A stretch of 64,000 nt of DNA from Pithys albifrons albifrons. Lineage: Eukaryota; Chordata; Aves; Passeriformes; Thamnophilidae. Where the stretch lies: the NCBI RefSeq assembly GCF_047495875.1, contig NC_092474.1:13954200-14018199 (forward strand). Reading direction: 5' to 3'. Made by a program: the position numbers and the translations under genes. Shown here in pieces: positions 15,177-27,200 of the stretch. A model generated the notes under the pieces. It saw nothing but the letters and a program-made list of their open reading frames with translations, made no database searches and was not told the origin of the DNA. Position 1 is the first letter of the stretch. The number at the start of each line of letters is the position of its first letter.

Positions 15177-17728
15177 ATGGGGGCGGCGGAGCCAGACCTG
15201 TACCGGGACACGTGGGTGCGGTACCTGGGTGAGCACCGGGAACCGGGCACGGGCACTGACACCGGGAACCGGGCACGGGCACTGCCTACCGGCACCGGGA
15301 ACCGGGCGCTGACATTGAGCACCGGGCACTGACACCGGGAACCGGGCAGGGCACTGGGCACTGACATCGGGAACCGGCACCGGCAACTGGGCACTGACAC
15401 CGGCAACCGGGCACCGACGCCGGGAACCGGGCAGGGGCATTGGGCGCTGACACCGGGAAACGGACACTGACATTGCGTACCGGCACCCGGACCCGGGCAC
15501 TGACACCGGGAACCGGGCACTGACATTGAGCGGTGACATCGGGTGCAGGGCACCAGCACGAGTAACCGGGCACTGACATTGGGTACTGCCACTGGGAACT
15601 GTGGGAACTCCGGGAAGTGGGCACAGACACCGAGAGCTGGGCACTGACATTGAGTACTGACAGCTGGTACTGGGTACCGGCACCAGGAACTGGCACAGGG
15701 AACCAGGCACTGACAGTGGGTACCGGCACCGGGCACTGACATGGGAAACAGGACACCGATACCCAGCACCAGCACTGGGCACAGCAGCAGGAACCAGTAC
15801 CAGCCACTGTAGTGGGTATGGGGTACTGGCACAGGGCACCGGGAGCAGGGGACACTGACACTGGGTACAGGGTACTGGCTCTGGGCACTGGCACCAGGCA
15901 CTGATGTTGGTTACTGGGTACAGCACCAGGCACCGACACCAGACCAGGTACCAGCACAACTGGACACTGACACGTGTCCTCAGGCTCTGCCACCCAGGGC
16001 TGAGCCAGGGTACTGGGTGTCAGTGCCACACACCAGGCACTGGCACTGCACACCGGGTACCAGCACTGCAGACCAGTGCCATGACCAGCACCAGGTACCC
16101 ATCATTGTCACTGGTGCTGTGCACCAGCACCTGTACAGGGCAGTGGGACCATCCACCAGCACCACACACAGACAGCAGGAACCAGACTGGGCACTGGTCA
16201 CAGACACCGGTACAGGCACAGGACACTGTCACTAGCACTGGGCACCAGTAACTCGCACCAGTAATGGGGCACCAGTCACTCGCACTGGACACTGGTGACT
16301 GTCACTCATACCAACACAGGACACCAGTCAAGACACCAGTACTGACAGTGGTCACCCCCAGCCCAGCTTGCTGGTGGCAGAGGAGTCCAAGGAGACCCAG
16401 CTACTCCAAACCTGTCCTGTGCAGGATCCCTCCCTGCTCACAGTGACACGGGGACACCCAGGGAGGACACGGGGACACTCTGAGTGGGTGACATGGGTAC
16501 ACAGCCGCTCCCTGTCCCAGCTAACTGCCCCCCCCCCCGGTCCCCCCAGGTTATGCCAATGAGGTGGGCGAGTCATTCCGGGCGCTGGTGCCGGTGCCGG
16601 TGGTGTGGGCCAGCTACGGCGTGGCCACAGCCTACGTGACCGCTGACGCCATTGACAAGGGGCGCAAAGCTGCCACCGTGAGTGCCACCCCCTGCCTTCC
16701 TCACCCACCCCACCCCACCGCCCCCCCACTGACCCCCGTGTCCCCCCAGGCCCACGCACAGGACCCCACGCGGGTGGGGGTGGCCGTGGTGGACACCTTC
16801 GTGTGGCAGGGCCTGGCCTCGGTGGCCATCCCCGGCTTCACCATCAACCGGCTCTGCACCGCCTCGCTGGCCCTGCTGGGCACCCTGACGCGCTGGCCCC
16901 TGCCCCTGCGCCGCTGGGCCACCACCGCCCTGGGGCTGGCGGCCATCCCCCTCATCATCACCCCCATCGACAGGTAACAGGACACCTGGGCGTGGGCACG
17001 GGCGGGTGCCACCGCCCCATCCCTGCATCCTGGGCAGGGAGTGTGACTCCGCTCACCCTGGGCTTGGGACTGGGACCAGGGAGTGGTGTGGGGGTGTCTC
17101 CACCCCATCCCTGCATCCTGGGCAGGGAGTGTGACTGCTCACCCTGGGCTTGGGGCTGGGACCATGGAGTGGTGTGGGGGTGTCTCCACCCCATCCCTGC
17201 ATCCCGGGCAGGGAGTGTGACTCCGCTCACCTTGGGACTGGGACCAGGGAGTGGTGTGGGGGTGTCTCCACCCCATCCCTGCATCCTGGGCAGGGAGTGT
17301 GACTCCGCTCGCCGTGGGCTCGGGGCTGGGACCGGGGAGTGGTGTGGGGGTGTCTCCACCCCATCCCTGCATCCCGGGCAGGGAGTGTGACTCCGCTCGC
17401 CGTGGGCTCGGGGCTGGGACCGGGGAGTGGTGTGGGGGTGTCTCCAGCCCAAAGGGGCTTTGCTGGGGTCCAGCCAGGACATGTCCCTGTCAGGATGGGG
17501 ATTATCCGGAGCTGAGCTGGGATTAGCACAGTGAGGCTGTGCTAAGCCTTGTTTTGGTGGGGCTGATGTCTTGGGGACATTGGGGACAGGCCCACCCATC
17601 CCCCATCACACCCAGTACCCTGGGACCCCTCTGACCCGCTCTCCTGCTGCAGGACTGTGGATTTCCTGATGGATTCCAGCCTCCGGAAGCTTTATGGGAC
17701 ACCAGGAGAGCCCTCAAAGCCCCACTGA
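15177..17728 (+). CDS. MTFP1: MTFP1 (MTP18), mitochondrial inner-membrane fission protein
   Basis: Four exons, 15177-15228, 16550-16677, 16750-16973 and 17653-17728, join in phase to 159 residues (human 166). The protein reads MGAAEPDLYRDTWVRYLGYA, then VPVVWASYGVATAYVTADAI, VDTFVWQGLASVAIPGFTIN and WATTALGLAAIPLIITPIDR, ending LYGTPGEPSKPH. This is the conserved MTP18 family fold with several hydrophobic segments and no cleavable presequence. In mammals it sits in the inner mitochondrial membrane and promotes DRP1-dependent fission. Position directly after SEC14L2 in the same orientation matches human. Confidence 0.96.
15230..16340. repeat. Degenerate ACCGGGCACTGACA-type minisatellite filling MTFP1 intron 1
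   Basis: Words such as accgggaaccgggcac, gggcactgacaccgg and their decayed descendants run for about 1.1 kb, cleanest at 15230-15560 and increasingly eroded toward 16340. Confidence 0.85.
17005..17445. repeat. 81-88-bp minisatellite in MTFP1 intron 3
   Basis: Five copies, with ccctgcatcc at about 17021, 17109, 17196, 17277 and 17365. Copies share tgggcagggagtgtgactcc and gtggtgtgggggtgtctcca and differ by a few bases and one 6-7-bp deletion. Confidence 0.92.
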
Positions 17729-17854
17729 GCTCCTCCAACCCTGCACACTCGGGGGAGCTAAGGCACTGTGTGACCCACCTACTGTGACCCACCTACTGTG
17801 ACCCCTCCCTCTGGTGACAACTCCGGAGCAGCCACCCTGCCCCACACTGGTCCT

Positions 17855-17860
17855 AATAAA
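17855..17860 (+). terminator. AATAAA poly(A) signal of MTFP1
   Basis: An exact hexamer 127 bp after the MTFP1 stop, in context tcctaataaaccatttc. Confidence 0.8.
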
Positions 17861-17879
17861 CCATTTCAAATGTGACCCC

Positions 17880-18311
17880 CAATGGGTGATGCTCAGGTGC
17901 CACCACAGGTGGGCCAGAGCTCCTGAGGGACATGTGGGTCTGGCTGAGTCCCAGCTCCTCTCAGGGGTCTTCACCCTGGGACAGGGGGTCTCTGCTTGCC
18001 CAGAGCAGCCCTGATGGCCCCACCATGGAACTTCTCCATCCCTTCACAGTCTCATGGGACATCCTAGGGACTGTCCCCAAGAAGTTGCCACCCTGTCCAT
18101 GATCTCCAGGGACCCAAAATTCCCGCAGTCAGGAACCACCAGCTCCAGCACCACAGGCTGGTATCGTGCCACCACACCTGGAAGTCACATCTCCAGGTAC
18201 CTGGAAGAACCTGGAGGACATGTGGCTTGTCAGTGTAGTGGCACGTCCCCATCCCATGGTGGCATCCACACACTACCACCAGGAGAAGCTGTAGAGAAAA
18301 CAATGCCACGT
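17880..18311 (-). other. 3' flank of the ZP3-like gene, convergent with MTFP1
   Basis: Unique, moderately GC-rich sequence without an exon. No canonical AATAAA or ATTAAA was found on the minus strand before the MTFP1 end, so the ZP3-like 3' end is undefined. Confidence 0.4.
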
Positions 18312-21300
18312 TTACTGGGGAGAAAGGGGCTCTGGTGCCACCTCCCTGAGGACCAGGGCCCCCACCACACTCTGCAGCTCGGCCTGGAAGGGACAGCTGT
18401 GCCTTGGTGGCCGCTGTCCCCGCTGGTGTCTGCCCAGGCGCCAGGTGGTCAGGGCCAGTGCCAGCAGCGCCCCCAGCACGGCGATCACCACCAGGGCACT
18501 GCCCACCAGCGCCAGCCCAGCCAGCAGGAACCTCTTCATGGTGCGGCACGGCGCTGAGGAGGGCAAAAAACACACCAGTGGAGGGGTCACAGGGTGGTCC
18601 AGCACTTGGGGAGGGGCTTTGGGGACAGGGGAGGGGATTGGGGTGTCCCTCACCTTCATACCATGGCACTTTCTCCTTCTGCACCAGCACTGGTCCAACT
18701 GTCTCCCGGTGGACTGTCCCCTCACCTGGGAATGCTATGGAAGGACATGGCCAATACAGCCCAGCCCAGGCCCAGAAGCAGCTCCCAAGACCCCAAAACA
18801 ACATGGGGCCACCATGTCCCACCCCTGATACCTGGCAGGTGTCCTGGGAGGGTGTCACCAGTGGGACAGCTGGTGTCACAGCAGTGGCACAGGGCACTCT
18901 GGGAAGGGTCCTCTGCATTGTGCCAGCTGGGAGAGGAGAGGACAGAGGTGAGGGGGTGGTCTAGGGGTCCCCAGACTCCACCACAAGACCCACATGGTGC
19001 CACCCTAGAGGAGATGTCCTCCAGGTGACTCTAAACACCTCCAAAATTCATCTGCACTGTAAGGGTGCTTGAACCTGTGGTGATGCCACCAGCTGCCATT
19101 GGAGAAAAGGTGGCATCCAGCCCACAGGGGGGTGACCTGGTTCCCGCAGGTGGGTCCTGTTCCCAGCACACCCATAAGTGCCTGTGTCTCCTGGCACCAG
19201 CACCCAGCATACCTGGCTGTGGCGTGGCTGTAGAAGCAGGACCTGGTGGCATGTCCTTGTGCCCACGCTGTCAGCAGGCAGTGCACATAGACCTGCCAGG
19301 ACAACCCCCTTGCTGTTTCCCTCCTTGGAGGCCCTGCTCTCCTTCCCCCTCAACCCTGTGGGGTTGAGACCACCCCAGCAGGGAGCAGAATGTCCCGTGA
19401 GGGACAGTGCTTTGGGAGTCCCAGATCATCCCCCTCCATGGGGCCGCCATCCCACCATGTCCCTCCTCAACAACTTCACTCTCTTCCCACCCAACCTTCC
19501 TCCAAAACCACCCCAGCAGGGAGCAGGAGGCCCCATGAGGGATGGTGCTTTGGGATCCCCAGGTCTTCCTCCTCCATGGGACCTGCATCCTACCACATCC
19601 TTCCTTCCTCAGGGACCCTGCTGTCCTTCCACCTGACTCTGCAGGACTGAGACCACCCCAGTGCTCCAGGCAGGACTGTACTTTGGGAGTCTCAGATCAT
19701 CCCCCTCCATGGGACCTCCATTCCACCACCAAGGGCACCTCCCTGACCTCACCTCCTCCTGCTTGGGCTCACCCTCCGGCGTGGGGGCCAGGATGGAGAG
19801 TTGGAGGGCAGAGCTGCCTCTCTGGTGCTGGACAGACACGTTCCCCAGCTTGTCCCCATGCAGGCACCTGTGGCAGGAGAGAGACACAGGGACATTCCTG
19901 GGCTGCCTCCAGACCCTGGACAACCCTCTTCATCAGGAGGTCCTGCAGGACCACAGGGTACCTGGAGAAACAGTCCCCACTTCCCACCCCACCAGCACTG
20001 ACCCACGGCTGTTCTCCACCATGAAGACTCTCCTGGAGTGTCCCAACTCCTCCGTGATGGTTCCATAGCACTGGTCCACATGGATCTTCATGGAGAAGCT
20101 GGGACTGAAGTGGACACGGGCTTCCAGATGGATGGCAGAGCCAGAGCTGAGTACCAGTGGCTGTCCCGTGGCACTGGGATCCCCTGAGGGAATGTGGGGG
20201 TTCAGTGTGATACCCCCGAGCCTGACCCACCAGAGACCCATCAGTGTCTAGACCTTCATCCCTGCAGCTCCCCCATTTCAGAGCCCACCCCATCCCTGGA
20301 AGCCAAGAGCTGTCCTGGCTCTGTGCCCCAAGCCTGGCTCCCCTGCTCTCCAGAGCTACAGCCCCTTCCTGGAACCCTCCCCTTGCCACCAACAGAGCTG
20401 ACCCCCAAAATTCCATCCTGGCATCAGGCCCAGCATTGGGAACATCTGAGCCTCACCATCCAAAGCCCTGCAGCCTCCACAAGACCAAGGGGAGCTCCTG
20501 CAGGGACAGCCACCTTCTGGTGGCTCCTGTTTGGGCCAGCCAGGAGAACCCACTGGGTGCTGCTGGTTATGCTCAGGGTCTCAGCTGGACCCATCCCATG
20601 ATCTCCCCTGAAAATTGTCCCCCAACACCCCCAGAGCACTCACCATCCAGAAGCCTCAGGGTGAAGTTCATGGCGGGCTCCTCAGAGCTGGGGTGAGCAG
20701 GAACCTCCCCTGTCTCCATGTCAGAGAACACCACTGGAGCTGTCACCACGTGACTGGGGGCCTCTGAGGCAGCTGGAGCTGTGGTGGTCCCTGCAGCAAG
20801 GGGAGGGCTGAGCCAGCAGCAGCATGTCCCAGACACAGCAGGGACATCCAGGTCCTCAGGGGTCCCCGGGACTCGTGGTGGGCAGGTGACAACAGCACAA
20901 AGGTGGGCAGAGCACCCATATAGGCACACGGGGGGCTGCTCCATCCCCAGCCAGGACCTGTTGCACCAGGAGCATTCCCAGCACCTGGCCAGGGGTGGGA
21001 ACAGACCAGGAGCTGCTCTTGGGGTGGGAGACCACTGCCAGCAGCCACAGACACCCCCAGTGCCTCTACTACCCCCCAAACCAGGTCCTCCCAGACCTGT
21101 TGGGACCTGAGGGAGCTCCAGCAGCCCCCTTTCCCCAGCTGGGTGTCCCCAGAGCTTGGGGTCATTTTAGGAAGGCTCCTCTATACAAGACAACCTGCAC
21201 CAGCAGGTCCAGGTGAGCAGCACAGAGCAAAGCCAAGGGCACCCCCTACCCACCTTCTCCCATACAACCACTGGGGGACTGGGAATTCCCAGCCCCACTC

Positions 21301-21354
21301 ACCTGCCATCCCCAGCACAGCCCCACACACCAACACCAACCAGCACAGCACCAT
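18312..21354 (-). CDS. ZP3-like membrane protein lacking a recognisable ZP-N half
   Basis: Eight exons: 21354-21303, 20790-20644, 20183-20003, 19867-19753, 19292-19213, 18926-18832, 18734-18654, 18553-18312. All join in phase to 330 residues. Signal peptide MVLCWLVLVCGAVLGMAG is followed by a Thr/Ser/Pro-rich stretch and a ZP-C module: MNFTLRLLDG, KIHVDQCYGT, RGCLHGD, EVYVHCLLTAW, SCFYSHATASWHN, ALCHCCDTSCP. Next come ETVGPVLV, like the external hydrophobic patch of ZP3, a transmembrane helix (LAGLALVGSALVVIAVLGAL) and a 60-residue basic tail. The CxCC...C pattern is ZP3-type. Full-length ZP3 has about 130 further residues of ZP-N before this; only about 40 linker residues are here. No dibasic furin site was seen. 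Expected role is a matrix or cell-surface coat protein; specific function unknown. I do not assign a ZP gene symbol. Confidence 0.85.
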
Positions 21355-22879
21355 CCCCAGGGAGCAGCACCCCCACCTCCCCACCTGGGGGTCTTTAAGG
21401 ACCAGGGCCGGGTGCCAATGGGCATCAGCTGACACTGGTGGATTTGGGGGCTTTGCTCCACCTTCTCTCCAATCAGCAGCAGCCCCACACCTGGAGATGG
21501 TCCCACCCCTCACACCATCCCAGGCCCATCACAAGGGTATGTGCCCATTGCCCAGTTCCTGTTCCATCCTCCAGCCCCATTCCCAGCACTCAGACTGATC
21601 CTCACGTGGTCCTAAGCATGGCCCCCTATCAACCAGTTAGTCCTGGTCCTGTATCAACCAGTTAGTCCTGGTCCTGTATCCACCAGTTAGTCCTATTCCT
21701 GTGCATAGTTCAGGTTCCACTGTGGAGTTGTGGTCCTGGTCCTCAGTAAGGTCCAGATCCCACCACATTGAGCCATCCCCAGTTAGTCCTGTCCTGTGCA
21801 TGGTGCTGGTCCCACCATGTAGTTTTAGTCCTGGACATGGACCTGGTCCAACCAGTTTGCCCCGGTGCTAGTTCATCACGTGGTCTGGTCCCATCACTCA
21901 GTCTTGGTCCCATGGATGTCCATGGTCCTCCATATGGTCCTAGACCCACCACAGTTTTGATCCCACCATTGTCATGATCCCACAGATGATCCCAGTCCCA
22001 CTACAGAGTCCCAGTCCCCTGTGGCCCATCCTTGTCCCATCATGGTCCTGCTTTCAGCTTTCCAGGACAGGGAGCCTGTCTGGGAGCAGCAATTTGGGCA
22101 CAACCAGGACAGACACACGTGTCCCTGGGTCCTGCCTGTCTCAGGTGTCCCACACACCCCACCACAGCCCCCTCTGTGTGGGCTGACCTGGTGGCCTGGG
22201 TGCAGAGGGACAGGGAGCGTGTCCCCACGGGGACATCACCCCAGTTGGGCTCTGCAGCCGTCCTGCCTGGGAAGGGCATTTTCCGGCCCAGATCTGCAGG
22301 GGCAACCAATGGCCAAGGTGGGACTTGGTCCCTGGTGCCAGCAGGAGACCTCAGCATGTCACGGGAGGCACCTGTGGACCTCTGGGAGGTGTCCCCGGTG
22401 CCTATCCCAGTGTCTGTGGGCAGTGTCACACACAGTTGAGTTGGTGGCATCAGTGGTGGCTCCAGTCCAGCCACTGGGACATGTGTCCACCCTGGCACTG
22501 CTGGTGCTGCTGTTCCAGCTGAAGAACCCCGTGGCCACCCCTGAAATGGGGTGCACCCACCAGCAGCAGAGCTGGGTCACAGTGGCATGAGGGACTTGTG
22601 TCACCCATGATGGCTGTCCCATGGTTCCAGTGTCCCTGTGAAGGCAGCTGACCTTCCTGGTGGCACCTGCACACCATGGCAATGCCCCTGCGCCCAGCAT
22701 GGACAATGGGGACAGGCCCAGGTGCCCCCCTTGCTCTGGGGGTCTCGTTCCTCAACACTGCCTGGGGGCACAGGTCTCCCCATTCCCAGGACTGATGGGA
22801 GCCAGCACAGCCCCATCCAGGAGGAGCAGGCACTGGCAGAACCTCCTGTTGTGGCCACACAGCCTCACACCGGGACATC
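21355..22879. other. Intergenic, with 21630-21960 a degenerate 22-bp repeat
   Basis: 21630-21960 repeats forms of ccagttagtcctggtcctgt. 22020-22700 is unique sequence with several sub-200-residue open frames on both strands; none resembles a known protein or has convincing splice sites. Confidence 0.5.
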
Positions 22880-22967
22880 CCCATCCCATCCCATTCCATC
22901 CCATCCCATCCCATCCCATCCCATCCCATCCCATCCCATCCCATCCCATCCCATCCCATCCCATCCC
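22880..22967. repeat. (CATCC)n microsatellite
   Basis: About 17 near-perfect catcc pentamers with one ttcc interruption near 22892. Confidence 0.97.
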
Positions 22968-23052
22968 AGAGACGGCTGGAGACTGGCTGGCCCATCCCTA
23001 CATTAAAAACTGCCAAAGACACAATTATCTTACAAAAGTAGAATTGTTTTTT

Positions 23053-23058
23053 TTTATT
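23053..23058 (-). terminator. AATAAA poly(A) signal of GAL3ST1
   Basis: The plus strand reads tttttattcc, giving AATAAA on the minus strand about 1.02 kb beyond the GAL3ST1 stop. A 1-kb 3'UTR is reasonable for this gene. Confidence 0.6.
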
Positions 23059-24077
23059 CCTGGTCTTTACAGGAGTCAAACACGGGCTGGGGGCCGGGGC
23101 AATCCCTTTGCTGCAGGGGAGGCTCAGCCACCGGTGCCACCTCTGTGCCCAGACAGGGCCACTCTTGGCAGGACACGGTGTCGCCAGTGTCATCCAGCCC
23201 AGCTGGGACACACGAGGTCTGTCCCCAAGGCAGGGTGGGATGGACCCTGCCCTCGGCATCCCCACCATACCTGGGATGGCATCACAGGGACAGTGCCCAC
23301 CACACCCCACTCCCCATCTGCTCCCCATGCCAGTTCTCACCAGACCCCGTTGGCCATCTGGGATGTCCCCTGGGGAGTCCAGGGCCACAGGGCCCTCTAA
23401 CTGGGATGACAGGGGGCAGGGAGGGGGTTCCCTTTGCCCACAGGGATCTGTTGATAAATGCCAGGGCTTTTGGGGTGGGTGTTCCAATCTCCAAAGAGCT
23501 TTCTCTGGGTCATAGCCTGCCACGGAGTGATGGCTGTGGGTGGGCTGAGAACGTGCTGCACTCACCACACCCATGGGTTGGCCTGGTGCAGCAGGCTCTG
23601 ACATTCCAACACCCCAAAAACAGGGCATTTAAGGGTGATTTGAGGAGGTCCTGGAGGGCCGGGCTCCCCACGGGCAGCTCTGCCCATCCCAGGCAAGGGG
23701 GACCCTCTGCCACTGCTGTCCCGGCACGTCCCTGCCCACACTGGGGTGCCCCCAGCAACATGGTGATGGATGGATGTCCTGCTCCCACCGTGGTGGGGCC
23801 ACCCTTCACAAATGCCTTCTCCAGACTTTCTGTGGGGAACAAAGAAGTGGATCCTGCAGGAAAACACCATCCCTGAACCCTCACTCCTTGACCCTGCAGG
23901 TGGAGGCAGAGTCTGCTCTCCTGCCCAAGCTGGGGCCCTGCAGGAAGGTGATGGAGGGTTTCCCCAAGAGTTCCTGGGTGCCAGAGCCTCCATCCAGTTC
24001 CAAACCATAAGAACCATGAATAAGAAAAACTAAAGCACCTGGTTCTTCCCGGGGGGGCACAGGGCACCTGCCAGCCC

Positions 24078-27000
24078 CTACCACTTGAGGAAGTCCCGCA
24101 CGTAACTCCATAGCTTGGTGATCCAGAGGTTGGCCCCCAGGTCAGTCAGGTACTGGATTTCAGGAGTCAGCATCTTGCGGCACAGCTTCTGGTGCTTCTT
24201 GTTGATCTTCTTCTTCAAGTTGTAGCCCAGGATGGTCTTCTCCCCCAGGGGCTGCCAGGGCTGCATGGAGGACTCTTGGATGGCGCTGGCGTCCACGGCA
24301 TGTCCCCCATCGATGCAGATGCTCGTCATCTTCTCGTTCTCCCTCTGCAACTCGGCCACGTCCTTGGCCATCCTCTCCTTCCCGTAGGCCTCCACCTTAC
24401 GCCAGAAGGTGGCATTGAAATAGCGGTAGAGCTTGGCGTCGATGAGGTTCCAGGCAGTCGCCTGCTCGTAGAGCTGGGGGGTCAGCCGGGACACGGGGGA
24501 GCCCTTCCGGGCATTGAGCTTGAAGTAGAGGACATCCTCCAGCTGCCAGCACAGCAGGTCCTTCAGCAGCACCAGCGACTCGTCGAAGTACTCGAGCAGC
24601 ATGACGAGGTGGAAGCGGCGGTCGATCTCGCGGATGTGCTCCTCCACCAGCGGGCTGCCCGCGTCCATGGCGTTGTCGTAGCCGAAGTCGAAGAAGAGGA
24701 GGTTTTGGAGGTAGTGAGCGTTGAACCCGTTGGGGTCGTAGTACTGCCGGGGGTCCCGCAGGAACTCGGCCAGCTTGTCCTCCCCCGTTATCTTCCAGGT
24801 GAGGGGGACGACGGGCCCGAAGTAGTGGAACGAGGACTCGAAGAGGTAGGCGGGGTCCCGCAGCACCGTGACGAAGGTGGTGTCGGGCGGCAGGAGCTTG
24901 CGCACCTCCTCGTAGTGGAAGCGCATGTGGTTGCAGATGATGTTGAAGCACAGCCCGGGCTGGTAGTGCTGCACTTGGCTGCGCTCAAAGAACGATGGGT
25001 AGAAGAAGTCATTGCGGCCGTTGGGGAAGGCGAATTTCAAGTGATGCTTCTCCCCGAAGCGGAAGAGGATGTTGAGGATGGTGCTGCTGGCGGTCTTGTG
25101 GGTCTTCATGAACATGACATTGAGCTTGGGCCGGCAGCTCCATCCCGAGGGGCCGCCCGTGCCGTTGGACACGGCTGGAGCCTTGGCGAGGGATGGGCGG
25201 GAGGAGCAGGAGGAGCGGACGGGGATCCTGGCGGGGAGAAGAGACAGGGCTGTGGTGAGGGCAGCTGAGCCAATGTGAAGGCTTGGGCTTATTCTGTCCC
25301 GGAGAAGCTGGGTCTGGAAATGGATGCTGGAAATGGGAATGGGTGCTGGAAATGGGAATGGGTGCTGGAACTGCTAACGGGTGCTGGAAATGGGAAGGAG
25401 TGCTGGAAATGCTAACGGGTGCTGGAAATGCTAACGGGTGCTGGAAATGGGAAGGAGTGCTGGAAATTGGAAGGGGTGCTGGAAATGGGAATGGGTGCTG
25501 GAAATGGGAACGGGTACTGGAAATGGGAATGGGTGCTGGAAATGGGAATGGGTGCTGGAACTGCTAACGGGTGCTGGAAATGGGAAGGAGTGCTGGAAAT
25601 TGGAAGGGGTGCTGGAAATGGGAATGGGTGCTGGAAATGCTAACGGGTGCTGGAAATGGGAATGGGTACTGGAAATGGGAATGGGTGCTGGAACTGCTAA
25701 CGGGTGCTGGAAATGGGAAGGAGTGCTGGAAATTGGAAAGGGTGCTGGAAATGGGAATGGGTGCTGGAAATAGGAATAGGTTTTGGAACTTGGAAATAGG
25801 TGCTGGACCTGGAATGGCTGCTGGACCTGGGAATATAGGTTTCGGACCTGGGAGTAGGTTTTGGACTGCTGGACCTGGAGATGTGTGCTGGAAATAGGAA
25901 TAAATGCTGGACCTGAGGATGGGTATTGGACCTGGGAACAGCTGCTGGAGAGGGGTGCTCATCCCCAGCACCCCCAGGCTCTCCATTGGAGATGAGCCCA
26001 GCTTGGGGCAGAACAGTGGGACCAGGGCACCCATCCATCAGGAGCCCCTTGTTGAGCAGGGCAGAGCTCCCCACCCCTATGAATCTCCTGACCATCAGAT
26101 GGATCTCCAAGCCACCAAACTGTGCTCACTCACTCCTGGACAACCCCAGCCACCGAGGATATGCTGCTATGGGGTCTTCGCAGCAGTCAGTCCCCACCAG
26201 CACCAGTGCAACCTGAGCAGGGCCCCCCCACCTCCCATGGGCACAGCCGTGGTGGTCCTGGTGCTGAGAAGTGCATCAAGGGGAGCTTTCCATGGCTATA
26301 ACTCCATGGCGAGGAGCTGATAACATTCTTATGGGGTCTGAGAGCTATCAAGCCCTATGAGATCCATGTGTGAGGTTTGGGAGCTCTCAAGCCCTTGTAG
26401 CAGTCATGAGCCCCTTGTGGGATCCATGGAGGGATCCAAAGAGAAATAATTCTGGAGCCTGGCCCCACAGATGAGCTCACAGGTTCCCAAGAAATACAGG
26501 AGGATATGAGGGGTGTTATCTGAGCTGTCCAGGGCAGGGAATAGGGTGCACGATCTTGGGAGATTTTGGATGCCCTTAATGAACTGAGTGACTTTGGATG
26601 CCTTTAATGAACACGCCAAGATGATCTTGCTAACGATCCCATGCGATAGTGCTTATGAGGCACGTGGATCTTGCTTATAACCTTGAGATAAATTTGATGA
26701 CATGAGTCACGGGAGCTGAGCTCTGCAGAGTATCAGCAGCAAAAGAACCCAAGACTCGACTCCTCTTCCCTCCTCTCTTCTCTTCATCTCTTCTTTCCTC
26801 TCCATCCCTCATCATCATTCCTTTTCTTCTCCCTTCCCTCTTCTCTTCCCTCTTCCCTTCTCTTTTCACCCAGGAGCAGCGAGTGCTCCTGGAATGAGTG
26901 CCCCCCCAGGCTCCAGTGACCCCAGGAGTTGGGATCCACCTCCCCTGCAGCCCCTGGGATGCGGTGCAGCCTCCAGCAGGAAAGGGACATCCTGGTGTGA

Positions 27001-27200
27001 AGCCACCAGAGCCTGGACCATCTCCAGCTGGGGGTTCTCGGGCTGTGGGGGGACACGTGGGGACCCCAGACTCACTCAGTCACGCTGACTTGCAGCGGGG
27101 GGCCAGCGTAGGAGTAGAGCAGCAACATGAAGCTGGTCAGGAGGGTCCCCAGGACCAGCCCCTTGCACATGGACCTCCAGGGCTTCCCATGGCACAGCAT
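24078..27200 (-). CDS. GAL3ST1: GAL3ST1, galactosylceramide 3-O-sulfotransferase
   Basis: Two coding exons, 27200-27076 and 25227-24078, join in phase to 424 residues (human 423). A short cytosolic N-terminus (MLCHGKPWRSMCKG) precedes a signal anchor (LVLGTLLTSFMLLLYSYAG), making a type II Golgi protein. The PAPS-binding 5' loop is VMFMKTHKTASSTILNILFR and the 3'-phosphate region is FVTVLRDPAYLFESSFHYF. The C-terminal two thirds continue uninterrupted to YVRDFLKW. The enzyme sulfates galactosylceramide to sulfatide in myelin, kidney and testis. The start lies 9 bp after an acceptor (exon begins 27209), so at least one 5' noncoding exon lies upstream. Position between MTFP1 and PES1 fits human 22q12.2. 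Confidence 0.97.
25316..25790. repeat. 18-bp minisatellite in the GAL3ST1 intron
   Basis: About 26 copies of ggtgctggaaatgggaat, with variants ctgctaacg and ttggaaggg arranged in recurring blocks. Decays toward 25960. Confidence 0.95.
25960..27075. other. Remainder of the GAL3ST1 intron
   Basis: Unique sequence with a strand-asymmetric pyrimidine tract (tcttctcttc type) at 26760-26870. The region is noticeably more AT-rich than its surroundings from 26300 to 26870. No exon recognised. Confidence 0.5.

Noticed and set aside
22021..22706. Possible second cysteine-containing gene upstream of the ZP3-like gene
   Set aside because: Open frames on both strands but no recognisable motif, start context or paired splice sites.
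24192..25268. 358-residue plus-strand open frame
   Set aside because: Exact antisense of the GAL3ST1 catalytic exon; composition is the shadow of a GC-rich coding exon.
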